Below, one piece after another: positions 54,329-64,000 of a stretch of DNA of 64,000 nucleotides. The stretch spans positions 310,001 through 374,000 of the forward strand of contig JAKCWG010000884.1 in NCBI GenBank assembly GCA_021464415.1, given 5' to 3'. The position numbers and the translations under genes are program-made. Position 1 is the stretch's first letter; every line of letters begins with the position of its first letter. The notes beneath the pieces are model-generated. The model was given only the letters and a program-made list of their open reading frames with translations. It was not told where the DNA came from and ran no database searches. This DNA comes from Lonicera japonica (Eukaryota > Streptophyta > Magnoliopsida > Dipsacales > Caprifoliaceae).

Positions 54329-55103
54329 TGATGGTGTCAAAATCTAGAAATAGATAATTAACCAATTAATAAGCGAATATCGGTGAATAAAAAATAAATG
54401 CGGCGCAATGATGAACGCGTGACTTTTTTTTTAAGGTAGGTTCCCCCGGTAGCGCTTATGCTATTCCAGTGGTACGTCCTCCTTTCGTGTGTGCTTGCTT
54501 TGTATTAGCTCAAAGGCGATCAATTTGGATGATAATACAAGCTACCAACGTCTCTCTCTATAGTTTCCTTAATTCTATTTATAAGTATAGAATTAGGATT
54601 ACAAATATTTCAACAGAATAAATATTAAACTGTGTAAGAGAGAGAATGTATAAGGGTTGTTGGTATTTTTTGGAGTATGAAAATAGAGAGTATAAGACCA
54701 TTCTATTTTTTGGAGTATGAAAATAGAGAGTATATGACCCTTCTATTTTTTAACAAAATATATAGGAGAGAAAGTATATATTTTTGGTGAGGAGAATTGT
54801 GTGTTTTTGTTGTGTAAAGATGAGAAGAATTATGTTTTTTGGTGTCTTTTGAATGAATGAATGAAGGGGGTATTTATAGGTAAAATTTAGAATGGTAAAA
54901 ATGTAAATTTGATGAAGATGAGGGGCAAAAAGGTAATTTTACAAAGGTGAGTGGATGTAAGTGGAATTTGAGTGGAGTTGAGTGGGATTTTAGTGGAGGT
55001 AAAAATTAGATTTTACTGGGGGTAAAAATGGAATTTTACCGGAGGTAAAAAATGTTGAATTACATTTGTAGGCCAATGGTAAAATTAATATTTAACCCCA
55101 TCA
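54329..55103 (-). repeat. Nested element 5' LTR
   Basis: 775 bp partner of 50397-51202. The length difference is mostly one deletion near 54950, in the GTGGAATTTGAGTGG repeats. Confidence 0.9.
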
Positions 55104-55108
55104 GAGTT

Positions 55109-56145
55109 CAATATCGCCGTATAATGGGTTTCACTGAATTTCCCAATTACAAAGCTTGTGTTGAAGCGGCTCTTAAGCTCGATAGCCAATTTGAACAAAC
55201 CGCCCATCTTATGGGACCAGCGATCAAGAGAAGAGGAAATGATTGGAGGGGCCCTTGGGATAGGAACAAGAAAACTCGTTCTAGTTCAGAATCTTCTGGA
55301 GGAAACAACACTAGTAGTGGAGGCAGTAGTGGGCCATGTTCCGGGTGTTTTATATGTGGCAGTCATGATCATTATCGCAAAGATTGCCCAAACCGTGATC
55401 GAAGAGAAGAGATGAGCCAGAATAGTGTACGTAGCCGAGGTGGAAGCAGTGGAAGAGGCCAGTCAGATAGGTTTGGAAGCCGTTCATCTCAGTCATCATA
55501 CCAGGATCGAACTCCGAACCAGGGACAGTATCAAGGGAACTACCTATCTCAGCAGCAACAATCTACCTATCGTCCAAATCAGCCTCAGGGCCAGGGAAGC
55601 CAAGGGGGTCGAGTCTTCAATTTGACTTCGGTGGCAAACCTAGAGGACCATACTGTGATGGAAGGTAATGTCGTTCTTTTTAACACTGGTGTTAAAGTTT
55701 TATTCGATACGGGTGCATCTCACTCCTTCATATCTATTGCATGTGCTATAAGTTTGGGTTTGAAACCAAAGAAGTTAGAAGTACCCATTAGTATTGGCAT
55801 GCCTACAGGAGTTAGTGTTTGTTTAACCCATTATTGCTCAGTAATTCTCTCCCTCCACTCCGACTGTCATATGGAGGATAGATTTCTTCTAATTGACATG
55901 AGTCCTTATGATTTAATCCTTGGGATGGATTGGTTAACGAAGTACCAAGCCACAATAGATTGTCATGCTAAGAAAGTCATCGTCTCTCATCCATGGGGTG
56001 AAAAAGTTGTCTTTTATGGAGAGAAATACAATCTATATCCGGTAACTTATGCTCTCAAGAAGGAACAACGAGATTATATAGGGTGGTTAGCAAGCATAGT
56101 GAGTACCGAAATCACGCCGCTGACTCCTCAAGATGTCCCGATGTT
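55109..56145 (+). pseudogene. Chromovirus gag 3' part and protease
   Basis: After the nested insertion the frame continues VQYRRIMGFTEFPNYKACVE, followed by a Gly/Ser-rich linker. The zinc knuckle is CFICGSHDHYRKDC (CX2CX4HX4C, about 55346-55390), then a Gln-rich linker. The aspartic protease reads VLFDTGASHSFIS, with the catalytic Asp at 55706, and LILGMDWLTKY follows. The protease matures the polyprotein. A frame change near 56140 separates it from reverse transcriptase, so the gag-pol fusion is broken here. Confidence 0.9.
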
Positions 56146-56892
56146 AGTAAGTTCTTGGATGTGTTTCCTGATGACTTGCCTGGATTGCCCCCGCACCGAG
56201 AGATCGAATTCAGTATTGATTTAGTACCGGGAGCCACACCCATTTCTATTGCACCTTACCGTTTGGCTCCAGCAGAGCTAGGTGAGCTAAAGGCTGAACT
56301 AAATGATCTTTTATCCAAAGGGTTCATTCGACATAGCTCGTCCCCATGGGGAGCACCAGTCTTGTTTGCCAAGAAGGCGGATGGATCGCTCCGCCTTTGT
56401 ATTGATTATCGTCAACTCAACCGGATTACTATAAAAAATAAGTACCCTCTTCCGCGTATAGATGATCTATTCGACCAACTTCGAGGCACTTATTTCTTCT
56501 CTAAGATTGATTTGCGATCGGGTTATCATCAACTGCGTGTCCGTGAGACGGATATCCCCAAAACAGCCTTTCGTACCCGCTATGGGCACTTTGAATTCCT
56601 GGTCATGCCTTTTGGGCTAACCAATGCACCGGCCGCATTCATGGACCTTATGAATCGCATTTTTCGACCTTTCTTAGATCAGTTTGTGGTGGTTTTTGTT
56701 GATGATATCCTTATTTATTCTCGTTCCGAGGTCGAGCATAAGAAACATCTTCGTATTGCTCTTCAGCTGCTTAGAAATCACCAGCTCTATACAAAGTTCT
56801 CCAAATGTGATTTTTGGAGGGATGAGGTTTACGTTGTTTCGCGAGGAGGTATCTCTGTGGATCCCGTTAAAGTGGAGGCCGTCTTGAATTAG
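56146..56892 (+). pseudogene. Chromovirus reverse transcriptase
   Basis: The open frame shows the Ty3/gypsy polymerase motifs in order: [74 protein letters not shown] with its catalytic Asp, [13 protein letters not shown], and the active site [12 protein letters not shown] (FVDD, about 56690-56712). It copies element RNA into DNA. The frame ends at a TAG at 56890, where Trp would be expected before NRPTNVSEIRSFLGLAGYY. A second stop follows at about 56955 (Arg codon CGA to TGA). Confidence 0.93.
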
Positions 56893-57480
56893 AATCGTCC
56901 CACCAATGTGTCAGAAATTCGTAGCTTTCTTGGGCTGGCTGGTTATTACCGGTGATTTGTCAAAAATTTCTCACGCATAGCCGTTCCACTTACACGCCTT
57001 ACGCAAAAGGGTGTACCCTTTGTATGGGATGCTAGTTGCGAAGAATCCTTTAATGAGTTGAAGTACCGCTTGACCACTGCTCCAATTCTTGCCTTGCCAG
57101 AAAGAGGCTTAAGATATGTTATCTACTGTGATGCATCCCGGTTGGGATTGGGTTGTGTTCTCATGCAACTTGAACATGTAATTGCATATGCGTCTCGTCA
57201 GTTGAAGACTCACGAGAAGAATTATCCAACTCATGATCTTGAACTTGCTGCCGTTGTTTTTGCATTGAAGATATGGCGCCACTACCTCTATGGAGAACGA
57301 TTTGAGGTATTCTCTGATCACAAAAGCCTTAAGTATATCTTTACACAGAAGGATCTCAGCCTAAGACAACGCCGTTGCGTTGAATACTTAGAGGACTATG
57401 ATTTCACTCTTTAATATCATCCAGGTAAAGCCAACGTTGTAGCTGATGCACTTAGTAGCAAATCACAAGGTTCCATTTTT
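56893..57480 (+). pseudogene. Chromovirus RNase H
   Basis: Connection sequence LGLAGYYR and a stop are followed by [20 protein letters not shown] and the RNase H domain. The catalytic Asp is in [13 protein letters not shown], the Glu in [13 protein letters not shown] and another Asp in [14 protein letters not shown] stop at 57412 replaces the Gln before YHPGKANVVADALS. RNase H removes the RNA strand during reverse transcription. Confidence 0.92.
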
Positions 57481-57483
57481 GCC

Positions 57484-59025
57484 TTGAGGTGTCGCGAGTG
57501 GAGACTACTTGAGGAACTCCATCGATACAATCTGGTGGTTCGTCATAGGAAAAACATAGCCTTCTTGTCTAATCTTGTAGCTACTCCGGTTCTGAATAAC
57601 CAAGTAATTGCGTGTCAAGAAAGTGATGGAGATTTGGTAGGCTGTCGGAATAAAATTCTTATTGGTGAGCAAGTAGAAAATGTCACCCTGGGTGAGGATG
57701 GAGGCCTTCGGTATAAAGGGAGATTAATAGTGCCACATTCTAACAATGAACTAAAACAAACAATCTTAGCCGAAGCACATAATTCCCAGTTTACCATTCA
57801 TCCAGGTAGTACCAAGATGTACCGAGATTTGAAACGCACTTATTGGTGGCAGGGTATGAAACGTGACGTAGCAACCTTTGTTTCACATTGCTTGTCGTGC
57901 CAACGTATCAAAATTGAACACCAAAAACCCAGAGGACAACTTCAGCCTCTTCCTATTCTCGAGTGGAAGTGGGAAAACATTACTATGGACTTCCTCATGG
58001 GATTACCGAGAACACAAAAGAAGCATGATGCAGTATGGGTAATTGTTGACCGACTCACTAAATCATCCCATTTCCTACCGATTCGTGAAACTGATTCTTT
58101 AGAAAAGCTAGCAAAACTCTATGTCTACGAAATTGTTAGGCTCCGTGGAGTACCATTGTCAATTGTTTCTGATCGTGACCCTCGTTTTACATCCCAATTT
58201 TGGGAAGCTCTCCAGCAAGCCATGGGCACGAGATTGACTTTTAGTTCAGCATTCCATCCTCAAACCGATGGGCAGTCAGAGAGGACAATCCAAATTCTTG
58301 AGGATATGCTTAGAGCATATGTTTTAGACTTCCGGGGTAATTGGGATGACTACCTCCCTCTAGCCGAATTCGCCTACAATAATAGCTTTCAAACCAGTAT
58401 TGGTATGGCCCCTTATGAGGCCTTGTATAGCAGACCCTGTAGATCGCCAGTGTGTTGGGTCGAAGTCGGGGAAGCTTCATTACTTGGACCGCAATTAGTT
58501 CAAGAAACCACTGAGAAGATCAAGATGATCAAACAACGGTTGATAACGGCGCAAAGTCGTCATAAAAGTTACGCTGATAGGAGGCGTCGACCTCTTGAGT
58601 TTGAAGTGGGTGACTACGTCTTTCTTAAAGTCAAGCCTCGTCATAGCGTGGTGCACTTTGGAAACAAGGGGAAGTTGGCTTCGAGGTATATTGGACCATT
58701 TGAAGTAACTCGGCGTGTAGGAGCAGTCTCTTATCGTTTAGCTTTGCCCCCTTCATTACAACGTGTTCACAATGTATTCCATGTATCGATGCTTCGTAAA
58801 TATGTACCGGATCCCTCTCATATTGTCCCGACTGAAGAACTTGAAATCAATGAGAATGTATCTTATGAGACATGTCCAATCGCTGTGGTCAATCAAAAAG
58901 AACAAGTCCTTCGTAATAGAATAATTCCTTTGCTGAAAGTCATCTGGCGACATCATGGCGTGGAAGAAGCCACGTGGGAGCTCGAGTCGGAAATTCAGGC
59001 AAAATACCCACATTTATTCAATTAA
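57484..59025 (+). pseudogene. Chromovirus integrase with chromodomain
   Basis: This 513-codon stretch is uninterrupted but lacks its own natural start, since it is the C-terminal part of pol. It has the zinc finger HPGSTKMYRDLKRTYWWQGM ending HCLSCQRIK (HHCC). The catalytic core carries Asp in ITMDFLMGLP, Asp in SIVSDRDPRFTSQFW and Glu in QSERTIQILEDML. The GPF/Y module is YIGPFEVTRRVGAVSYRLAL, followed by VHNVFHVSMLRKYVPD. The end, RNRIIPLLKVIWRHHGVEEA and TWELESEI, is a chromodomain of the Tekay/Del type, thought to guide insertion to chromatin. All catalytic residues are kept, so only the upstream stops disable it. Confidence 0.93.
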
Positions 59026-59072
59026 GGTACCCTCTAACCTTACTTACCCTAATTTCGAGGACGAAATTTCCT

Positions 59073-59085
59073 AAGGAGGGGAGGT
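59073..59085 (+). other. Polypurine tract of the chromovirus
   Basis: AAGGAGGGGAGGT immediately precedes the 3' LTR, after CGAGGACGAAATTT. It would prime plus-strand DNA synthesis. Confidence 0.9.
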
Positions 59086-61091
59086 TGTAACACCCCTAGC
59101 CTTATTTTGCTTTTAAAACTCTCGTCGTATTTCGTGTAGTTGATAACTTGTATTCCGGCTAGCGTTATTATGGTGTAATGTACCTACTTGTAGTTTTAAG
59201 CCTTGGGCATGTTTTTATAGTGTAATTAAGTTTGAATAATCAATCGTTTCATCATTCGGGTGGTCCGAATTGAAAACGAGATCTTAAACGCGTGTTTTAA
59301 TTCTACGCGATTTACTAAATTTTGGCCAATTTTGAGCGGTCATAACTTCCTCATCCGATGTCTGAATGACTTCCCGTTTGCGGACAAATCTTCCTCTCAT
59401 TGCGCTCTACAAGTTTCGTGTTTGGTCCGAGTCAAGATTAGGACGTTTCGAGGCTCATTCTGGGCTTTTAAGGTGAAAAATTGTTGCAGCAGTCACCATG
59501 ATCGATCATGATCATGGGGACCATGACGATCATGGGCATTAGAGCACTCCAGAACACTCATGATCGATCATGGGGGGACCATGATCGATCATGGTAAGCC
59601 TGTAAGTCGTAATTGACCGTTTTTTACCCGAAAACTCACCCTTTTAACCCCATTTCTCCCACACCTTCGACATAACCATTCCAAGGGAGAGTGAGGGTCT
59701 TGAGAGCAACCCAAGGGAGGGTTCTTTGGAGATTGGAAGGCATCCAATCCATTGAGCCACGCTTTGGCTTCCGAATCATCTTCTTCTCCTTCATCTTCAA
59801 TTTTTCGCACCTCCATTAAAGCTTGGCGAAGCTTTAGGGTTTCAATTTCTTGGGGAGAAGACACCGCCACACCATCATTTTCGAAATTAGAGGTTCATAG
59901 AGGTGGGAATCTAGTATCAAAACTATTTTTCTAACTTGTTATGGTTTGATTCTCACTATACCATCTATTAGCTCAAAAACCCTAAGTTATCTACACATGC
60001 TTTGGGTGTGTGATGAGATTATGATGTAGTGTTTAAATTATTGATTCTAGTAGCCTATATGTTGATTAAATAGCATGATTCAACTATGATTTCTTATCAA
60101 ATACTTGCCTTTCACTGAAACCCAACTTGGACAAGATTGTATACTGATGATTCTTGCTACGTATATTTATATAAACTGATAATGGCCCAAGTGGTTGGAT
60201 TTCTTCATAAAATACTTATTAAACGAGTTATTCTACTTACTGAGATGGTTTATACTACAAATCTCATGTTGAAAACATTACGGGTTTTTGTGGGATGATT
60301 CGTTTGCCTAAAGGCTTATTGATAGCGCTAGTCCATGATAGGTCCCAGGTTCGTCTCTAACGATTGAGACTTAAGTTGGGACAGAGAGCCCCTGGGTGTA
60401 AGACCCGAAACCGTGCACGGAAAAGAACGGGAGGCCATGCTGCCGCGTGGTTGAAAGGCCACGAAATGCAGACCTGGTTGTACGCTTGGATAGACGCGGT
60501 TATCGTTGGGACTTGGGATTCATGAGTTCTGGGGTGAAACTCATATCAGTTGTATTACAAGGTTGTTGATATAAGCTAATTGCATACATATATGTATATA
60601 TATGAGGAGTAAAGAAGGCCTTGCTACTTTTTCTAAATTTAATTTATCATATGATTCCCACTGAGTCAGTTTGACTCACTCCTACTATTTTCTATATAGG
60701 TACTTCTACAGGTTCGTCGGGAAAGGGTAAGAGGAAGGACGATGCATCTTAGACTGCCTCATTTCCTACTTCATAGTTAACTGAGGGTCCTTCGAGTGGA
60801 AGGACCATTGATCTTAAAATTTTGTTTACACTTGTGATGTGATATATAATATGTATATTTCCTCTATGACTGATATGTAAATTAAGGACTGTAGACTTAT
60901 GTTTTGGAACCTCATTAGAGGCCTGTAACATATACTTGTATGATATGGTTATGGTGTGAATTTCAGTTTCATGGATATAATCATTGCTTATTGTTCTATG
61001 TTTATTTTATTTTGGATCGCCGTCGAGTACGGCTCCGTGATTAACCAGGTCCCGGAGGGTAAATCCTCCTAACGGGATTTGGGGCGTCACA
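59086..61091 (+). repeat. Chromovirus 3' LTR
   Basis: 2006 bp partner of 47337-49332. Most of it matches closely; the largest difference is in the palindrome cluster (59496-59594). Confidence 0.95.
59496..59594 (+). promoter_or_regulatory. Rearranged palindrome cluster in the chromovirus 3' LTR
   Basis: The first copy is expanded (CCATGATCGATCATGATCAT), the second shortened (CCATGACGATCATGG), and the third and fourth are intact (near 59560 and at 59579-59594). An extra AGAACAC separates the pairs compared with the 5' LTR. Confidence 0.5.
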
Positions 61092-61604
61092 TCAGTAGTA
61101 GGAGAACACGAGCATACTGGCGCACCTCCTGCCTAGTCAGCTGCCCTCTTGTAGCAACCAACCTAGCTCTCTCCGTCGCTAAGCGGGTGATCAAAACAGC
61201 CCGGGGGATCGTGTCACCAGAACTCTTTCGCTCCGGGAACCACCCCAAAGTACCAACTATACCCTCAGAGGAGAGGCGTAAGGGAACGTCGATCTGAATG
61301 GGGACCCTCCCGAAGGTATCCAAGTCAAAGAGAAAAGATCTAGGGGAGTCATCGTCATTTCTCCCCAGCTCCAATGGAATGTGTGTGTTGTGTCCCACCA
61401 GTGAGTCGCAAGGACCGACACCCGAACAACCGCTCTTGATACTCACTTCGGTCAGGCATAAAAAAAGCTGCCAAAGGGAGTCGCAAATAGCAACTCCTGT
61501 ACGGGAGCCGGTGCCTGTCGCCACTCAGAAGATATGATGTTGGGGGAACCCCAACCTCGGCCAACCCACTGCAGACGAGAACATATATATGTATATATGA
61601 GTAA

Positions 61605-61770
61605 TATAGGGTTTATGAGGGTAAATTATGTAGTTTTCAAAACCTGAGGGTAATTTGGTGTAATTATGAGAGTCATAGGGTTTATTAAGGTAAAATATGT
61701 AATTTTCAAAACCTGAGGATACTTTAGTGTAGTTATAAGATTTATAGGGTTTATAATGGTAAATTTTTAA
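61605..61770. repeat. 70 bp tandem repeat, about 2.3 units
   Basis: Units start ATAGGGTTTAT at 61605, 61675 and 61744 and share TTTTCAAAACCTGAGG. Confidence 0.8.
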
Positions 61771-62279
61771 GGGTACTACAATAAAGTATGTGTTCTCTAG
61801 ATCGGATATTATTATCAGGCAGTGCTAATATAAAGATTGTTAAACATGCAGGAAACGACAAAGATAATATGTTTAAAGAACATTTATAAATACACAAAAG
61901 GAAGGATCTCGAGAAGGCATACTAGAGACCGTCGACAGATCTCATGCCAGACAAGCTCCATCAAGAGCGAAAGGACGTCCGGGACTAGAGCAGCCTGGGT
62001 GACGTCTCGGTAAATTACGGCTCAACCGCGATCCACACCGTCCTTGCCATACCAGTCAAGGTCAGCTCAGTCTTCATGGTAAGGGCTGCAATGGAGAACT
62101 CCCAGGGCATCGATAAAGGCGACCTCCTCCTGATCGCCCTCTGGTTGGTCTAGCTGCGCAGGGTCCATATAGATATAGGAAATGATAGGGGAGAGTCAAA
62201 AAGTTTAGAAAAGCAACAGAGCTTTCATGCTAGAAAGTTAGAGAGAGAAAGAGAAAGGAGAGAATGAGCTCAGCAAAGG

Positions 62280-62313
62280 GTTTATATACTAGACACGTTT
62301 GTTGCGCAACAAA
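62280..62313 (-). promoter_or_regulatory. 16 bp palindrome beside a TATA-like motif
   Basis: TTTGTTGCGCAACAAA at 62298-62313 is a perfect palindrome. On the minus strand AGTATATAAACC follows 9 bp further on, the same order seen in the LTRs of this window. Confidence 0.45.
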
Positions 62314-63279
62314 TGGGTATTCACCGAAGTTTCGCGCGACACTTTGCCCATTCCCTTGTTTTTTGACCTTTGTCTCATTTTTTCTCCTACAGGGATGTTT
62401 CGGAAAATGGTTTTTCGGGACATTTGAATGAATACCGCACATTCAAGATGAATATCAAAAGCAAAAATTTCCAAGTTGTTTCTCCAAAGAAAGCACGAGA
62501 ACAAAATCTATCTGTTTAGGAATCTCCGCTTTCCTTAAAAAGGCGAAAACCATCAAAAAGAGAAATGATAAAAGATCAGAGTAAAACGTGAATAGAAAAA
62601 ATTGAAAGAGTAGAAAAGAGAAAAATCCCGTAGGAACGCCCAGAGTGAGCAAGAGAAATAGAAATGAATAGAGTAACAAGGAGAGCCACACCAAAAGTGA
62701 CAGTTAGGCCAAACTGGCTTAGGGCTTCATTTTGGGTGAGCCACACCAAAACATAGAAGGTCAGGAAAAGTCTTCCCCAAAACGAGGGAGAAATAAGGAC
62801 ATAAAAAAACAAAAAATAATGTGGGCCCACAAAACGCCTCAGAAAGGCCAATATTAAAAGATAGCAGAGATTACCTTCAAGCAAATTTTCTTTTCAGCAC
62901 AAGAAAGGATAAACAACTTAGAAACAAGCAAGAAAGGGAATCATCATATTTCACAAAAAGATATAAAGGCCTAGAGAACCATTTTCTTCTGAAGAGCACC
63001 TGGTTTGGGAGATAAAATGGCAGACAAAGTGAAAATTTTCCTAAAGAATTGGAAATTGGAGTATGAACCCCCGATAAGTTCCCTTCACCTATATAAAATT
63101 CCCTCTCTCACTCTAGAAGTCGAAGGGAGGTACCCGTTTTTCATCAAAAGAGGACTAAACAAAGCCCTCTTCGGATGCAGTGTGAGTCCTTCTTACAGGA
63201 ACAAACGCCAAAGCCCTCACTAGAGGCAAAACCTTCACAAGCCCTCCTAGAGGAAGTTTTCATTCTTTTATAGGTACAG

Positions 63280-63720
63280 GTCCTCCCAGAGAGGCAAGTG
63301 GAGCAGTGGCAGTCCTACCACTTGAGGCAAGAAGATCAAGTCCTCCCAGAGAGGCAAGTGGAGCAATGGTAGTCCTCCCACCTGAGGCGAGAAGATCAAG
63401 TCCTCCCAAAGAGGCAAGTGGAGCAAATGGTAGTCCTCCCACCTGAAGCAAGAAGATCAAGTCCTCCCAGAGAGGCAAATGGAGCAATAGTAGTCCACCC
63501 GCCTGAGGCCACAAGATTAAGTCCTCCCAGAGAGGCAAGTGGAGCAATGGTAGTCCTCCCATCTGAGGTGAGAAGATCAAGTCCTCCCAGAGAGGCAAGT
63601 AGAGCAATGGCAGTCCTCTCACTTGAGGCGAGAAGATCAAGTCCTCCCAGAGAGGCAAGTGGAGCAATGGTAGTCCTCCTATCTAAGGCAAGTGGAGCAA
63701 ATAAAGTCCTCGAAAGAGGC
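63280..63720. repeat. 60 bp minisatellite, about seven units
   Basis: Units of 60 bp (one of 61) start GTCCTCCCAGAGAGGCAAG at 63280 and about every 60 bp. The period is a multiple of three and lacks stops in several frames, so long open stretches on both strands (20-residue repeats) are a by-product of the repeat. It lies about 150 bp before the polypurine tract, typical for variable 3' regions of Tat-like elements. Confidence 0.95.
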
Positions 63721-63856
63721 AATGAGGTAACAAAAGCCCTCTTCGGAGGTACTCACAAACACTCATGCATATACACACTCTCTTAGAGTCCTTGCGGGAA
63801 TCATGGACTTTAATCGCTTCTAGTAGCTTCAAATTCTTGCCAGCAAGAAGCTTAAG

Positions 63857-63867
63857 TTGAGAGGGTT
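63857..63867 (+). other. Polypurine tract of a plus-strand Tat-like element
   Basis: TTGAGAGGGTT directly precedes TGTAGACACCC; compare GATGAGAGGGTC before TGTGAGCACCCC in the element at 20903-30193. Confidence 0.6.
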
Positions 63868-64000
63868 TGTAGACACCCAATCCGTGATTCCGCAAGAACC
63901 CTAACGACTATCGAAAAAGCATAGTTCTTGGAGGCCAGGCCCCACCCGAGCACCCAAAACTTCCCGAAGGAGTTTATTGGCCAAACAAACCTATTTTTAA
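63868..64000 (+). repeat. Start of a Tat-like 3' LTR, cut by the window edge
   Basis: TGTAGACACCCAATCCGTG resembles the LTR start TGTGAGCACCCCAATCC of the other Tat-like element. The LTR extends beyond 64000, so its length and far end cannot be seen. Confidence 0.6.

Larger units (their letters stand above)
50397..55103 (-). mobile_element. Non-autonomous Tat-like LTR element carrying an LBD frame (target duplication GAGTT)
   Basis: LTRs at 50397-51202 and 54329-55103 have ends TGATGGGGTTAAAT and TTTTGACACCATCA on the minus strand. GAGTT flanks the insertion at 50392-50396 and 55104-55108. On the minus strand TTGGCGCCGTCTGTGGGAAC follows the 54329 LTR directly as primer site, and GGATAGGGGGCAAT precedes the other LTR as polypurine tract, so the element reads leftward. 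The 3.1 kb interior has no gag or pol; its only long frame is an LBD-like gene on the opposite strand. Tandem repeats fill the rest. It split the chromovirus gag cleanly. Confidence 0.92.
47337..61091 (+). mobile_element. Chromodomain Ty3/gypsy element (Tekay-like) with nested insertion
   Basis: LTRs at 47337-49332 and 59086-61091 enclose a Met-tRNA primer site, gag, protease, reverse transcriptase, RNase H, integrase with a C-terminal chromodomain, and a polypurine tract, in the Ty3/gypsy order. A 4.7 kb element is nested in gag. Pol is broken by a frameshift and several point stops. The flanks differ (ACTAG on the left, TCAGT on the right), so no target duplication is visible. It is the only full-length copy of the TGTAACACC LTR family in the window and the only one on the plus strand. 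Confidence 0.92.
61092..63856 (+). mobile_element. 3' region of a plus-strand Tat-like element (upstream part outside recognition)
   Basis: Assigned from its right end: a purine tract and LTR start at 63857-63868 that closely resemble those of the Tat-like element at 20903-30193. The stretch contains a 70 bp tandem repeat (61605-61770), a palindrome beside a TATA-like motif (62280-62313) and a 60 bp minisatellite (63280-63720). I recognise no gag or pol. Several open stretches exist, but none resembles a known protein. The palindrome/TATA part may be an unrelated antisense LTR fragment. The left border is the chromovirus insertion. Confidence 0.45.

Noticed and set aside
61087..61524. A 145-codon open stretch on the minus strand at the chromovirus 3' border
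   Set aside because: It begins inside the LTR terminus on one side, resembles no family I know, and overlaps several other open stretches of equal quality. I cannot support it as a gene.
63396..63786. Repetitive proteins of 108-135 residues on both strands (20-residue repeats)
   Set aside because: They follow from a 60 bp minisatellite whose period is a multiple of three. Opposite strands and several frames are open at once, which argues against real coding.

Overview
The window looks like nuclear DNA from a flowering plant, most likely a eudicot. It is AT-rich and almost wholly built of transposable elements: long terminal repeats (LTRs) with primer sites of the plant Met-tRNA type, Ty3/gypsy Tekay-like and Tat-like elements, a SIRE-like Ty1/copia element, CACTA and hAT-like DNA transposons, and a Helitron array. 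The only host-type coding sequence is plant-specific and broken: a PCRK/PBL-type receptor-like cytoplasmic kinase exon, an ankyrin-repeat protein, a CYP90D-type brassinosteroid P450, and two LOB-domain (LBD) transcription-factor-like frames that lie inside retroelements. I see no clearly intact host gene, no rRNA or tRNA gene and no CRISPR.

Layout, left to right. 1-2628: CACTA-like terminal fragments, a microsatellite and unassigned DNA. 2629-5221: a solo LTR with target duplication TGTAT. 5554-7528: a hAT-like element holding a kinase exon. 8528-14155: an antisense LTR split by a tandem Helitron array (9458-11526). 14156-16166: LTR-like and unassigned DNA. 16167-16660: ankyrin pseudogene. 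16696-20842: a partial LTR with a nested solo LTR (duplication TATAT). 20903-30193: a complete gag-only Tat-like element on the minus strand (duplication AATAG). 30351-33400: a decayed CACTA transposase gene set. 35073-36725: a solo LTR of another family (duplication TCTAC). 37284-38815: a broken CYP90D segment between direct repeats. 39520-46540: an antisense LTR interrupted by a composite of short-LTR (TRIM-like) units and a SIRE-like copia element, which itself contains an LBD pseudogene. 47337-61091: a chromodomain Ty3/gypsy element with both LTRs; its gag is split by a non-autonomous Tat-like element (50397-55103, duplication GAGTT) that carries an open 275-codon LBD frame. 61092-64000: the 3' region, minisatellite, polypurine tract and LTR start of a plus-strand Tat-like element.

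Three observations stand out. First, several LTR families that otherwise look unrelated each carry a repeated perfect 14-20 bp palindrome a short way upstream of a TATA-like box; the palindrome sequence differs between families but the layout is the same. Second, LBD-like genes occur antisense inside two different classes of retrotransposon. Third, the SIRE/TRIM composite has both junctions at the primer binding site, as expected if a one-LTR circle had recombined into a TRIM. All identifications come from reading the sequence and recalling family motifs; no database search was possible.
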